A stretch of DNA of 64,000 nucleotides from Neospora caninum Liverpool (Eukaryota > Apicomplexa > Conoidasida > Eucoccidiorida > Sarcocystidae): the NCBI RefSeq assembly GCF_000208865.1, contig NC_018395.1:5876839-5940838 (forward strand), in the 5' to 3' direction. Made by a program: the position numbers and the translations under genes. The notes under the pieces were generated by a model, which made no database searches, was not told the origin of the DNA, and saw nothing but the letters and a program-made list of their open reading frames with translations. Positions 13,167 through 25,930 of this stretch are shown piece after piece (position 1 is the stretch's first letter; each line of letters begins with the position of its first letter).

Positions 13167-16100
13167 TGCATCGACCGTATGTAGCGATGCGTAAGTAGGT
13201 GCTAGCGAGCGCCTTCGGGACATTCTGTGTATTATCGTGCGACCACGGTTCACATCCGCCTACTTTCGCTCCTCTTGTGAAGGATTATGCGGAGAGCCGA
13301 AGCTTGGAAACTCGCATATATGTCAGCTACGTGCTCCACTCCTTCTGAATCGGTGCGTTGTAGCTACGAAGGGTGGGACGAAGCGTCGCTTTGCGTTAGT
13401 CAAAATGGGCGATATGTCTTTGCGCGTTTCTCCCAGGATTTAACGAACTTCGGTCCACCTTGTTTGCGCGCGTTAGTCAGAGCGCGAGCTGCGATTTTTC
13501 TTGCCACGCCTTTCTTCACCTCCACTCTCTCGCCTTCTTCCACGACAAAAGGGTAAGACATCAAAACCAGCAACGGGAAACCCGCGTGTGTGCATCCGCT
13601 CAGAGATGCGTGCTCGGTTACAGCCAACAACGTTTCTTCGCATGCGAAGTACATGTGTCGGTCTCTACATCGGGCTATATATAGTCGCAGACACGGGTCG
13701 TTTCAGATAAATTTGTAAGAGCTGTGGGAGGAAAACAGCACGCAGGCAATCTGGCTGCGGCGCTGGAGAGTCGAAACGCACGGGACCGCGCGTCTGCAGC
13801 TGGACGGCATGCACAGGCACAGCGCCCGTGTCGGTGTCCCCCCCAAAGCCGACGAAGCGGCCTTGGCGTTTTTTCGGCTTCGCCCGCTCCGTGAAGCGCA
13901 GAGGAAGGACACAGCGAAACAGATGGAGAAGAAGGAAGCGAGAAGGCTTTTGAGTTTTGGGGATTCAGGAGTCTGCGCCTCGCGCGCCGTGGGCACAAAG
14001 TAGTCCTGAATTAAAAATCGATGAGAGCTCCTGACTGACGCCCAACCACAGGCTCACACGGTTGAACGACTCCCGATTCCCCACGACTCTGTGCATGCAC
14101 GTCCAGGCGTGTTTGTTTCGCTGCGCATGCACATATCTCTGTGCGCAGCAAGCTACATGAGAGGCAACAGGGACGGGGGTGACAGTCGACTGGCAAAACT
14201 CTGTACGGCGAGTGTTACAGATGCGTCACTGCCTAGAAACATACCTTGCCATCTCTTCATGTATCTAGTCGTTGACGCCTTTGCAGGGAATATTTACATA
14301 CATGAAAAACATGCATATATATATATATATATTCGCGTCTTTCTTGGGTTTCTCGCTTTCCGTATATAAGGTGTGGCCCCCTTGCACCGTTTCCCTCAAG
14401 AATCAACCGGAAAGGCAGACCTGGAGAAAAGAGGTGAAGATGCTTGTTCTGTGCACAGGCTGGCGAATTGTCTGTGCTGATCAGCCGCGGCATCAAGTCT
14501 GTCACCAGTCTCCTGAACGTTCTTCTTTTTCAGGTGCGTCCAAAAACCTGCATGTGTCTTGCGTGTTCTGTGGGAAACTCACGAAAGGGCGTGCCTCGAA
14601 CGGTCTCACGTTTACGCTTCAGGGTGTATCTCCCTCGGTTGGTATCGGCTGCTACCACCTGCCTCTTGGGCGGTTCGCGGGCTGCTCATTGCCTCTGGAA
14701 GGCTGCGTGTCTTTGCCGTCTGCTGTGCCGGCTCGCTGCAGCTGGTACCAACGGTTCTCGAGTTTGCTCTCGTCCTCTACCTGCTTGGAGGGAAGGTCGG
14801 CGGCCCCTTCGCGTGCATCACTTCGCTCACGATGGCTGCCTACGTGGCCTTCACGACGGCGGTGACTGCGCGACGCACAAAAATCCGGAAAGCAATGACA
14901 GCGGCTGAACAACAGTCCGTGGGTAAGGGAGAACAGCGCGCCCAACCTGCGCCCGGGGGGGGGGTGGGGGGAGGGGGGGAGAGCAAAAAGCGAGGCAAGG
15001 TTGAGGGTGGAAGCTGACGAAGCGCCGCAGCAACCGAGATTCAGCGAGACTCAATGGAGGGCCGTGGAACCCTCAGCGCAGCAAGAGCGTAGCCGAAAGG
15101 CGCCGGCGAGGGAAGCAAAACACTCTGTGGGGAGAAGGGGAGCCATTTACTTCTGGGTTTTCGTCGCTGGTGTAGACAACTGTCTCTCGGCTCACCGTCA
15201 GCTTTGCTCGCGTTTCCGCTCCGAGGTGTGGAGGCGTCACGGTCGCACTGGGTAGAACCTCGGAGCCGGCTGAGCTAGCTGGACCTGGCGATGTCGCGTC
15301 TCTCACGAAAGCCCGATTGCGTTGCGGCGAGAATCAAAGGCGTTTCAGGTGTCTCGTCTGTGGTGGATCCTGTGGTGTCTCCTTTGGTGTTGTGGGGCAT
15401 CTGGATTTGCAGGACTTTTGGTCGACTCGCTTGCGAACGCAGAAGCTGTGCGCTTCTTCACGGCGGAGAAGGAAGAGTTGGCGCGCTTCGCGGCCGTACA
15501 GAGACGCTACGCGGAGAAGAACATCCTGGTGAACGAGAGTCTGGCCTTCCTAAACTTTGGCCAGCAGTTCATTTTCAACCTCGGTGTCCTCGGCTCTCTC
15601 GCCTACACCGCCTCGCAAGTGGCTGCAGGCCTCCTTCCGGTCGGACACATTGTCCTCGTCAGCAGTCTGCTGCTCCAGGTGCGAGCGAACGCGAAAACAA
15701 AAAATTCAAAAGCGGTTTTGCTTCCGCCTCAGAGATATCCTCCTGTCGGGCGCAGACCCCTCCCGTTCTGTACCCTTCCCCTTCTTCCCTTCGACTCCAG
15801 TTTCCTCTCCCCTCGCTCTCCCGTACCCACCGATCTGTGAGGGGTGCTGGTGCACTCGCTCTTGAGCGCCGGTCCTGTTTCTCTCTCGCGCGCGGCGCGC
15901 CGGCAGTGCATCGTATTTCGTCCCTCTCACGACCTTTCCTGCAGTTGTTGCTTCTCTGTTTCTCCGATTCTCCGCAGCTCGCCGTGCCCCTGAACTTTGT
16001 CGGCACGATCTACCGGGAGACGAGTTTGAACCTGGCCGACTTGGAGAAGCTCTACGAGCTCCTCAACCACCACCCGCCGATCCAGAACCCGCCAAACGCG

Positions 16101-18290
16101 AAGCAGTTTGCATTGCAGGGCGGCGCGCTCACGCTCGACAATGTCAGCTTCTTCTACCCGCCTTCGGTGCTCCGTGCAGCGCCTCCTGGAGCCGCGCCAA
16201 GGCCCGCAGGCGACGCGCAGACACCGCCCGAGGCTGCGCGCAGACTCCTGCTGGACGGTGTCTCCTTCTCAGTAGCTGCCGGGGAGAAAGTGGCGATTGT
16301 GGGGCCGAGCGGAGTGGGAAAAAGCACGCTGATCAAGTTGCTCTTCCGCATGTTTGATCCGGCCAAGGGCGCCGTGCGCATCGACGGCCAAGACGTCAAG
16401 GAATTGGATCTCCATTCTTTCAGGTCGGCATTCAAGCCGCATATACAGTGGAGGCGAAGGCGCGGGAATATGCGCAGAGAACATAGACGCTTCAAAGGCC
16501 CTTCCAGCGCCAAGTCTCCACTGAGACAGACACGCTCTCGGTATTTGGGTCAGGCGACGGCGTTAGTCGCATGCAGGTGTGGACACATCTACCTTTCTAT
16601 CTGCCGATAGTCATTTGTGTATACTATCACGTATTGTTTCATATATATACGTATATTTATCTATATATTTATTTGGGTAGGTGTACGAGTAACGGGTTTG
16701 CATGATGGCCTTGCGGAATTGTACAAGTCATGTTGTGCTGCCTGCATGCTGCTCCATTCGGGTCAGACGACACATTGGCGTGGTACCGCAAGACATGGTT
16801 CTCTTCAACGACACCGTTGAGTTTAACATCAAATATGGCTGCCCCAACGCGACAGACGACGAGATGCGGGTAAAAACAGAGGCAAAGAGCCGGGGAACGA
16901 GCTCTGAGGGAAGGCCGAGAAAAAGGAAGCCATCGCCGTCACTCTGCTGCGCTTTTGGTTTGCCCTGTGTGTGTGCTTCTTTCTCGTTTCCTTCCATCTC
17001 AGTTTCCTTCTTTCTCGGTTTGTTTTGTTGCTGTTGCTTGTGACAATGTTACGCGAAACCCAGGAGCTGAGAAAAGAGAGACAAAACTACGGCCACGTAC
17101 TTTTTGAGGAACCGGAAGGAGAAAGTGTCCGGTTAGGAGGCGTGCTTGCGTCTGCCTGTCGTCCATCTTCACGCCGGTCACTCGTTTCTCTTAAGAGACA
17201 TATGTATGCCCATACATCTCTGCTTAGATATGTGCTTATAAATCAGAGCATCTCGGTATATTTGTGTAAACACTTGTGCCTACAGTGATGTTCGCATGAA
17301 CATATATCTGTATATCGATGGAGGTGCCGAGATATGGTTGTTCGATTCAGCCGGTGCGCGCGAGAATCAACGACGAGTGATTGGTGAGGCTCTCGTGGTG
17401 TTTGGTGTTTGCAGGCTGCTGCCAAGCAAGCAGAGATCGACGACATGATTATGAGCATGCCGGACGGCTACAAGACGGTCGTGGGCGAGCGCGGCCTGAA
17501 GCTGAGTGGCGGCGAGCGGCAGCGCATTGGCATCGCGAGGTGTCTTTTGCGAAATCCGGCGATTGCGATATTTGACGAAGCAACCAGTGCGCTAGACTCC
17601 CACACGGAACAGAAGATTTTGAAAGTGAGAGACAGGCAGCAGAAAGGCGAACAGCAACAGAGACAAAACAGCCGAAAGAGGGACGGGAGCAGAAACGTAC
17701 GGGGGCGCACGGGGGCTGGGCGATGCGCAGGCTGTGGCACACTGGCACCCACGGGGAACTCCGTTTTTTCAGTTGGCCGAGACTTCATCTGCTTGCGTGG
17801 TACGCAGACCTCACAGAGGTGCGATTGTCGACACAACGAGTAGAGCAAGCGACGAAAACAAACGGGCGGCTCACCGGGGGCAGCAGTGATGCCAGGAAGG
17901 GCGGGAGAAGGTAGGGTGCAAACGAAGGGTGTTTGCACGTACCCACTTCCGTCGCCGGAATTTCCGTTAAGGTGGGTATGACGCACAGCGGTGAGGCCAT
18001 CCAGGCAGTGATTCGCGTTTCTTCTCTTGTGTCCTCCTTTTCTGTCTCTGTTTCAGGCATTTCGTGCGATGGCGAAAGGCCGCACCACCCTCGTGATTGC
18101 GCATCGGCTCAGCACCATTGCCGACGCCAACAAAATCATTTATTTGAAGGACGGAAGAATCGCAGAGATGGGCACACACGACGAGTTGCTTCAAAACCCT
18201 GATGGCCTGTACAGGGCTCTCTGGGAGTCTCAGCAACATCAGGATAAAGGTGATGCCAGGCAGGCGTGGCGTGAGCCAACGCTGAGATAA
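11107..18290 (+). CDS. ATM1: ATM1-like mitochondrial ABC half-transporter (ABCB7 type)
   Basis: A half-size exporter expected in the mitochondrial inner membrane; ATM1/ABCB7 proteins export a glutathione-linked sulfur or iron-sulfur precursor used for cytosolic and nuclear iron-sulfur proteins. Nine exons join in phase: 11107-12835, 13437-13552, 14459-14533, 14742-14922, 15413-15678, 15978-16423, 16767-16869, 17415-17624 and 18057-18290, about 1119 residues. The N-terminal 400 residues are Arg- and Ser-rich with poly-Ser runs, longer than usual and compatible with a presequence plus spacer. Membrane helices lie in exons 1 and 3-5. The nucleotide-binding domain has Walker [10 protein letters not shown] (exon 6), Q-loop VVPQD (exon 7), signature LSGGERQR and Walker [13 protein letters not shown] (exon 8), and H-loop AHRLST (exon 9). 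The membrane part carries ATM1-like [10 protein letters not shown] and LNFGQQ. An insertion of roughly 90 residues separates the first two helices. Confidence 0.9.
13135..13163. repeat. TA microsatellite in ABC transporter intron 1
   Basis: An uninterrupted run of alternating T and A inside the first intron, flanked by more mixed AT-rich sequence. A similar but shorter TA run sits in intron 2 at about 14314-14332. Both are in non-coding sequence. Confidence 0.85.
14955..14979 (+). repeat. G-rich tract in ABC transporter intron 4
   Basis: Three G-runs (10, 6 and 7 bases) separated by single bases, on the sense strand, starting about 32 nt after the 5' splice site at 14923. Four or more G-triplets are available, so a G-quadruplex in the pre-mRNA is possible. 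Confidence 0.8.
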
Positions 18291-19369
18291 AAGGGCGAGA
18301 ATCGATGAGGAAGAGGCGCCGCTACTCAAGACGCACACGCTGTTTGCCTCAACGTGGTTCCGTCCACGTGCTGCGCTGGGAAAAGAAAGGCACTGTGGCG
18401 ACTTCTGGTCTCGCCACAGTCTTCGTAGATAGTGGGGGCACTGCACCAAGCGAGGAGGCGAAGAAGATCGATAGAAAAGAGAACTGAAATTGGGTACTGG
18501 CAAGAGTCAGAACAAAGCAGACACCACCAAGAGGGATGCAGAGACACGCCCGTGGCGATGCGCCATGGGCTCTGAGAGGCCGCAGGCCCCTCGTTTGATT
18601 TTGTGAAAAACGTGTTCAGGTTTTCACCCCCCTCGCGGTACATATCCGTACGTACATTCAGATCGATATGTGCATTTCTGCATGAAAAGACGTATTGCAA
18701 GAGGTATAGTGTACAGAGATGCATATTCGTTTTACAGATGTGTATCTGTGTATGCGCAAATGCATACGGATCCATACAGATAGATGTAGGTCTTTACACG
18801 GTACAGGCAGGGATGTAGACAGGTAGGTGGCTAGGCAGATAGATGTCCACTCTGAGATAGAGCGATATTGTGTATCGTAGTGCCGATGCCGTGATGGCAC
18901 TCGAAATACCTTTTCGGAAGGTGGGAACCGAAAAGCGTGGTGAAAAATGCTAAGGAGACGAAACTCAGATTTTCCGAAATAAAAACGCCCGAGTTTCGCT
19001 CGGGTGCAAAAAATGCAGAGAGGTGCGTTGTCGGCCTTTTGCTTACGCGTCGCCTGCCTTTCCGGATGCTGACGAAGAAACGTTTCCACCTGGAGAGGCC
19101 TCTCTCCGTGGAGTTCCTCTACTGAAAACTCATCCGGCAGGGCCAGACGAGCAACGCATCCAAAGCAAAGCATTATGTCTCCCGGTGTTACGTCCCGATT
19201 CGCTCTCGAGATGTGGCAGCTCCCTAGCCAACGCCGAAACATCCACCGGCGCCATACGGACAAGCGTAGAAACACACAAGGATAAATAGACTTGCAAAAA
19301 CATCGAAGGAAGAACTCCCTATCTATGCATATAGGGTTCGTAAGTAGAGCTGCGTCTGATACATCGTGC

Positions 19370-19371
<2 letters not shown>

Positions 19372-19402
<31 letters not shown>
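19372..19402. repeat. TA microsatellite
   Basis: A run of about 15 TA units between the two convergent genes, outside any coding region. Confidence 0.85.
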
Positions 19403-19406
<4 letters not shown>

Positions 19407-20233
19407 CTTTGAATACAGATGGATGCATATAGCTACATGATGCTGCGAATACTTAAATCACCTCTGGCCACGTTCAGCGAGGGGATGATAAATGGAGAAT
19501 CCATAGAGATATACGCTCGATGTGTCGCAGATGCCACGTCAATTGGTATCCGGAACGTCGCGGCTTCCACGTATCGCGCGAGATCGGTTCGCCGAGGCCG
19601 GCCCCAAAACAGCTTGTGGAGCGCTAGCTCGGTGCGATCTGGCCATCACATCCCTGCATGAACAACGGGCACGCAGCCCGTAATCATTTTGTCAACGGAA
19701 GTTTTGGAGCGGCCCTGGCAGCACCCTGCCAGGCTCGCGCTACACGTGCCATAAGCTCTTCAACTCAGGGACTCCGATCTGCATCTGAACGGGGACGCAG
19801 CTGCACTGTGTAGCGAACACATCCACATCCCTTTGAAGCTTCAGTATCTTCGACATGTACGCCTGGTGACTTCTAGCAAAGATGAGCCAATCGGTGAAAC
19901 ACATGCCGCCGTACGAGGCTTCAGCTATGCCACTTGCTTGCATGAGCATTAGCATGTATCTATACACCCATCTATCCAGAGATCTCGTTAACACATGCAG
20001 CGATCGATCTATCTCTCCACCAAGCAATCTGTCTGACCTCCCATCTAGCTATCTGCTGTCTCTCCATGTCACCACCATCGTTCGGTCAGATACGTTCCTA
20101 TGTATCATCTACTTCCTCTGGAAATTGCCAAGTACGTACTGGGGGAGATGTCGCAGCGGGGAAGGGTTTCAGAGAGCCAGGTTCCATGCTGCGCTGTGTA
20201 GGTGCGGGACTCTCGCATGTTGGTTCATACTCC

Positions 20234-20387
20234 TGTACCGCCAACTCCATGCTAGTGGGCCACCTAGGAACGCTCGAGTCTCCTCACGTCCGAAATTCTT
20301 TGGGTAGGGGGGGGGGGGGGGTGATTCATTCTACACGGGCACGATCAAAGAAATCCCCTTCACATGCAGCGATACATTCTCATCACT
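20234..20387 (+). repeat. Direct repeat, copy 1
   Basis: This copy and the one at 20594-20737 share, in the same order, a segment beginning GTACCGCCAACT, a GGAACGCTCGAGTCTCCTCA block, and a block reading ATCAAAGAAAT then CACATGCAGCGAT. Copy 1 differs by scattered substitutions and by a G-run inserted near its middle. Neither copy codes for protein. Confidence 0.75.
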
Positions 20388-20593
20388 GCGACCGCCCCGC
20401 CATGGTAGCGGCTCCTGGATTGTTGACCAGATCGGTCCTGGGTTGAGTCAGTCTACATCAGGCAGAATAACACTGCCAGCGGGACGCTATCATCCCCTGT
20501 CGCTACGTAGTAAGTCAAGCTAGTGTTGAGGTCTACGTTCTCCGTGGTTTCGATGTCTCCCGGCAGAAGCGCACAGGGGCGCTCTGCGCGGCA

Positions 20594-20737
20594 TGTACCG
20601 CCAACTCGCTCATGCTAGCGGGCCACCAAGGAACGCTCGAGTCTCCTCACTTGCGAAATGCTTTGCGTATGTGTTTCACTCTAGACGGGCGCGATCAAAG
20701 AAATTCCCTTCACATGCAGCGATGCATTCTCATCTCA
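20594..20737 (+). repeat. Direct repeat, copy 2
   Basis: Second copy of the non-coding repeat described at 20234-20387, about 360 bp downstream in the same orientation. It lacks the G-run seen in the first copy. The sequence between the copies is not obviously repeated. Confidence 0.75.
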
Positions 20738-21100
20738 TCGGCTGAGCTCTGTTGCGCGCATCAGTACGAAGCAAGCGCAAGCGCCATCCGCGAAGAGGCA
20801 AAACAGCTCTTCAGCGACATTTGTCGCGTGTTGGCTTTTCTCGTTTTGAAACTCCATCTTCAGGGCACCATCGAGACGTGGCTTCCGGGAGTTCTCGTCT
20901 CTCCAGCTTTTGCGTGTGCAGCTGTTCTGTCGTCGTCTATCCTGTTGGGTTCGGTGTCGTGTTCTTTTTCCTTCTTTCCATTCATTCAGTGTTCTCATTC
21001 CATCTCCCTCCATCTCTCCCTTCGTTCTTTCTATTTCTTTCCCCCCGCCCCCCTCCCCTTGCGTAGCTTCGTCCAACAATGCCTGGTCCACCTTCTGTTT

Positions 21101-22402
21101 CTATGCGGGCGGCTGCTCGCGGCGGTTGTCTGTTTCGCGTGCATCGGGCACATCTTCTCTGTATTTCGCGCGTTCGCGCTTTTGTTGCGTTCGTTCTGCG
21201 CGAGCGTGCAGTGCGCCTCGCACGTCACTCAGCACAGCCTGCACGAGAGCGAGTTTCAAATTTTCGTCCACACTGGCTTTCCGCGTTTTCGGCGTCCTTT
21301 CGCCTTGCGAGCTCCCCGCGGAGGCAGCACCTCGTGACGCCGGTACCAACAGCTCCAGTTTGTCACAGGCGACGCCCGAGGACGAGCCGATTGCTGGAAG
21401 CAGATTCGGAGCGAGTGAGGGCAAGAGACTCTGGCGATATGCGCACTCGTTGGTCGAAGTTGGACGCCGAGTCGCATGGTCCTCCCCTCGGTTTCGGAGA
21501 ATCGAGAGCTCGATGTCCACTCGCGTTGTCAGCTTCTCCAGCGCTCGAAGCAACGTCCCTTGCCCCCGCGCGAGCAAGGCGTCTCCGAACTGTTCGAAAG
21601 GCCCTCTGAAGAGTTTTTTATCCTCGCTGTCACACGCCGCGTCGACCCCGCGAGAAGGCGGAGTGGCGGCCTTCTCCGGGGTGTACAGACACAGCTTGAG
21701 CCAATTCAAGGCCGTGGTGAGACGCTCCGAGTTCTCCACAACCGTCCCTTCCGCCTCCTCCACAAGCGTTGTCGTCATCACCCGCCAAAGCATCTCTGCG
21801 TTCTCTGCTTGGGCAACTGAATCGAGACACGCAACCCAAGTCGGGGTAGGAGAGGAAGAAGAAAGGGAGGAATGCGAACCCACGTTCCGTCTGGGTTCCT
21901 TATCCCTTATCGTAGAGGCGTCGGACGCTGGTGAGATACTCGCTGCCCGGTCAGCCTCGTCCTTGCGCATGCATTGCTTCCCTGTGTTGTCTACGTGGAC
22001 TTCTGTCTTCGTGTCCTCGCTCGCGGGCGCCTCGCCACGAGACACTCGAAGCACGCTGGCCGTCCACCGCCGCTTGAGGAGAATGAGAATTGCACCCACC
22101 GCGGCGTCGGGCAACGGTGGCGGCTTGCGAATCAGAGACAAAAAGAGGTCCTCCTGCGTCGCCTCGTCGTACACCTGCGACGCCTGCAAACCCCACAGAA
22201 GGCGAGGGGACGGCACAGGCCCGCAAGGATGCAACCTCAGTGCAGAACCGCGACAATGAGACAGACACAGATCGTGTGCTTTGTCATGCATCGACGAACC
22301 TACCTTCTACTCCATGTATCAATCTACACATCTGCATATGCAAGCAGAAGACGAACTGGAAACGGAAGGACCAACGAGAGATGCATGCGGGCGCCGACAT
22401 TG

Positions 22403-22450
<48 letters not shown>

Positions 22451-25349
22451 CAAAGAGAAACCGACTGGAGGAGGGCAAAGCAGCCTTTGGCGCCGTGTCA
22501 GTTTTCACAAGAACAAAGCTGCTTCGGCATTGATGTGTTCTCTATGCTGTCATGGTCGGTCTGGGCGTGAACGTTCCATCACATCAACAGCTCTTGCGCT
22601 GCCTTACCTGACTGAAACATTCAAAGAGAATTTGGACGTCCTCGGGGTCTCTTTCACCACTCTCCGTTCCACACGGCCTGCCTTGCAGCGCGCGCAAACA
22701 CATCGCTCTTGAGGCTTCTTCACAGTCATCTTCATCTGCGTCCTTGTGTCTGCCTTGTTCCCTCTGTCCTGGTCGGTCGGGCTTCAACCGCCGCATGCGA
22801 AGGGGCTGAGCGACGAGGACAGTCGACGCTGCGGTTCCGCCAGACGTCATGAGGGCGAGCAGGAGCTTCCAGTAAGAGAACGGCGAGAAGCCGCCGCAGA
22901 GAGAGAGGAAGCGTTTGGGGCTTTCATGTTGCTTTCTCACAGACAGAAGATCTGTTGCAATCAGACACAGCTGCTCTGCCTTTCTTTCCACCAGCCACAT
23001 GTGCCTCTCGGGGAGGCCTGATGTCTGGACAGCCGCCAGAGCCGCGACGCGCATGCTTTCGCCTGCGTCTGTGTGTTTGTCGTCGTGGCAAGGTCCCTCC
23101 TCTTCCGATTTTTTCGCTGTGGTGTTGGCCGGCTTTGTGACTGTCGAGAAGGCGTCGAGCGACGCGCTAGTGTGCGGGTTCGCGTAAGCCAGAAGCAGAA
23201 AAGAAGCTCGAAACGCCATGCTCGCTCTTGAGAGCGAGGAGATCGGCGACGGCAGCGCTGCGGAGCCACAGAGCCGGAGCGCGAGAAGAAGGTACGAGAA
23301 GAAGGCGAGAGAGAATGGCGAAATTTCAAGGTCGCCCTGATTCGGCGATGGGATCGCAGTTGTGTTCAGCAAACCCGTCAGAGAAGGCAGGAGGCCCCCG
23401 CGGTGTCGCTCATGCAGAACAGCTGCACACCACACGAGGGACTGCAGACAAGAGAGCAAAGAAGGGAGGGGGGGGACTAGACGCCGAGACGAACGCAAAG
23501 AAGCGACAGAAGAGTCGGAAGAAGTGGCGTGCTTCCAGACGCGGTCGCGCGCTTCGTAGAACGCTTCCCGGTTCCCCTCCATAGCCGCGGCCCAGCCGTC
23601 GACGTCGGAGCACAGTGCGGGGTTCCGGCGAGGACAAGATGGAGAACCGGGAGAAGAAAGCGGCGAGTTCGATGTCCTGAGTTCAACAAGCTGGATGTCA
23701 GGAGTCATCGGAGTGAACAGTTCGAGGATCCTGAGAGTCGCCGCGAGAATAGTCAAAGGAGCGACGCCTTTTCGCGGGTCGTTGCCCGGTTCTTCGTCCC
23801 CTGGCTGCTCTCCGCCCATGCGCTGTGTTTCCACGCCTCTTTCTCTCAGATCCGCAGCAGCGAGGGCCACACAAAGACACCTGACGAAGGCGACCAGGCC
23901 GCAGAGGGTGACATGCGCAGGCAGCGGAGAGAGCGCGGGAAGGAGGGAAGCGGCACGCCCTTCGCTTGCCGCATCTGGCGTCACAGCAAGTGAGCCCAAA
24001 GAAAACGAGAGTGAAGAGGGAGGCGTTCCGCGCTTTCGTGTCTGGATTTCTGCGGCTTCCTCTTCCCTGTCAGCTTCTGGAAAGACAAAGGCCCTGGCTG
24101 CGGGCGGGTAGAGGCGCCGAAAAGTCTGGATCCAGGCACTCGGCCCATGCAGTTCGTCTTCGTCCCAGAACCCGCCTCGGGCCGCTTCGGTTCCGCGACC
24201 GGCGAGACGATCGAGGTCCAGGTGAAGAGCGCGCGACGCCTTCTTCACGGTTACGTGGAGAACCAGCGATGCGGCTTGGACGACAAAGTGAGCTCGGCGT
24301 CTCCCGATTGCGCCGCAGCAGTAGGCGAGGGTCGGGAGAAGTAGGAGGCGGAGCGAAGGCAGAATGCGGGAAGAGGGGGCCAGACAGCCACACAAGCCGA
24401 CAAACAACTCTTTCGGCTTCGCGCGCCGGCACAGTGCACGGCAAAGCGGGAAAACTGGTAAGCAGATGGAAGACGCTTGCGTGGGAGGAGAACCGAAACA
24501 GGAAGAATGAGAGACAGAAGAACGGGAGGACCCAGAAGAACAGGAAGGACACGTGGGACCGACAGGAGGCCGGAAAGAAGACGAGCAGGTGACAGAACAA
24601 CAGGCAGGCAGGAGGTGAGAGTCTGTTTGAAGAGGAAGAGGGGCCGTGACACCGAGGAGACTGGGGAAGGAAGGCGGAGGGTAGAAGCAGTGAGGAGCAG
24701 AACTCATTGCACTTTTCAAGGAATCGCCGTGACTCGGACTGGATGCGCATGAGAGGAGAAGAAGAAAGGGATCTCCTTTGCCGGCATCGTGGCATGGAAA
24801 AGAGGGACACGAAGACAAATAGTCGGCAGAGAACCTTCCTTGTTGCGCTGCCTCGTTCTCGCTCTGTGCCCGCTGAAAGTCCCGCTGTGCCTCCCACAGA
24901 ACCACAGAAGAAGCTTCGAGAATGCAAGCGAGACAGTCGCAAGCGACGGAAGCCACAGCTGGGGAACACTCCACATGCTTCAAAAGAAAGTCGTAGAGGA
25001 GATACACCCGAGTCGCAAGAATCGATGTTCCGGGAGAGCAGCAGTCTTCCTTGCCAAGGTCTCGTTCGTCTGTCCCCTCTGCCCCCCAGGCACCCGTTTC
25101 CGTATTTGCCTTTTTCAGAGGAGACGACGAAGCAGCTCCACCAGGAGGAGTGGAACGGCACGCGACTGCTGAAGAACCAGAAGAGGCAGGAGTGAGCGCG
25201 ACATCTCCACAGGATGCAACGGGGAGAGCCAGCCACTCGGTAACGGCATTGAACGCAGTCTCCGCATCTTCGGGCGACGAAGCAGAGAGAAGTTTTGTGA
25301 GTTCTGGAGGAAGTGTCTGTGGAACGTGGAGACAGAGTGAAGCCGCCAT
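21101..25349 (-). CDS. Large leucine-rich helical protein, function unknown
   Basis: Two exons: 25349-22608 and 22183-21101, both phase 0, about 1274 residues. The start is the first in-frame ATG (MAASLCLHVPQT); the open frame extends upstream to a GTG that I do not use. I do not recognise the family. The protein is rich in Leu, Ala and Ser, with amphipathic helical blocks of ARM/HEAT character, for example around YLLYDFLLKHVEC, LPSLRLLLLPTLAY and the C-terminal VGAILILLKRRW, separated by low-complexity, charged or Ser-rich loops. No signal peptide, catalytic motif or convincing membrane helix is seen. A proteasome chaperone or karyopherin-like scaffold is possible but unproven. An alternative acceptor nine bases downstream would remove three residues from exon 2. 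The intron contains a TA/TATG microsatellite. Confidence 0.75.
22405..22449. repeat. TA then TATG microsatellite in an intron
   Basis: A TA run passing into TATG units, within the single intron (22184-22607) of the large minus-strand gene. Confidence 0.8.
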
Positions 25350-25737
25350 CGTGAGAGAGACAGCCGGCGACTCGCCAAGACAGCAGAGCCGAAGATCGGG
25401 GGGGCCGCCACGAAGGCGAGAAACAAAAACAACAGCCGAGGTCGGAGAAGAGCTGAATACAGTGGAACAGCCCCAGGGAAGAGAGGACACAGTCAGAAGC
25501 TAGTCGAGAGAAGACAAACGAGCTGACTATTCAGGAGGTATTTAAAGTTCCCGCACACCACACACTTCATCACGGAAAGGAGAAGAGAGGGAAGTACGAT
25601 AAACTCACGCGGCCCACACATTTCTGGAGCAGCTGTCAGTCCAACTGCATCCGTTTAAAGGAAGCAAAACTGAAAGCGGTTAGATGTCCCACCGGTGAAA
25701 TGTAGCAGGAACAAGTGTAAGGCCATCCTTTCCGTGT

Positions 25738-25930
25738 GCATGCACCCGAGAGCTGCTGCAGAGAATGCCTATTGTCTGATCTGACATTTGTAGCGGTACA
25801 GTTCAGCATTTCAAACGTTGGAGGGCGAGAAGAAGCGTCGGTGTTTGCTTGACGAGACGAGCAAGTACGTCGATATATTTTTGCACGCCTCAGAGCAGCT
25901 TGCCTATTTGTCTGGACAAGGTCTGCATGC
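25738..25930. promoter_or_regulatory. Paired TGCATGCACCCG elements upstream of the 21-25 kb gene
   Basis: The 12-mer TGCATGCACCCG occurs at 25738-25749 and again at 25924-25935, same orientation, about 390 and 575 bp upstream of the minus-strand start at 25349. TGCATGC is a known Toxoplasma promoter element and is palindromic, so orientation of the core is not informative. That these control the neighbouring gene is inference. Confidence 0.4.

Larger units (their letters stand above)
18291..21100. other. Intergenic between convergent genes
   Basis: Holds the 3' ends of the ABC transporter (+) and the large leucine-rich gene (-). It contains a TA microsatellite at 19372-19402, a diverged direct repeat at 20234-20387 and 20594-20737, and a G-run at 20307-20321. 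No coding region is supported. The stretch 20740-21100 is T- and C-rich and probably is the 3' UTR of the minus-strand gene. Confidence 0.5.

Noticed and set aside
24070..25236. 388-codon minus-strand frame
   Set aside because: It is a shadow of the large leucine-rich gene in another frame; Ser/Phe/Leu/Arg skew follows from GC-rich codons of the true frame.
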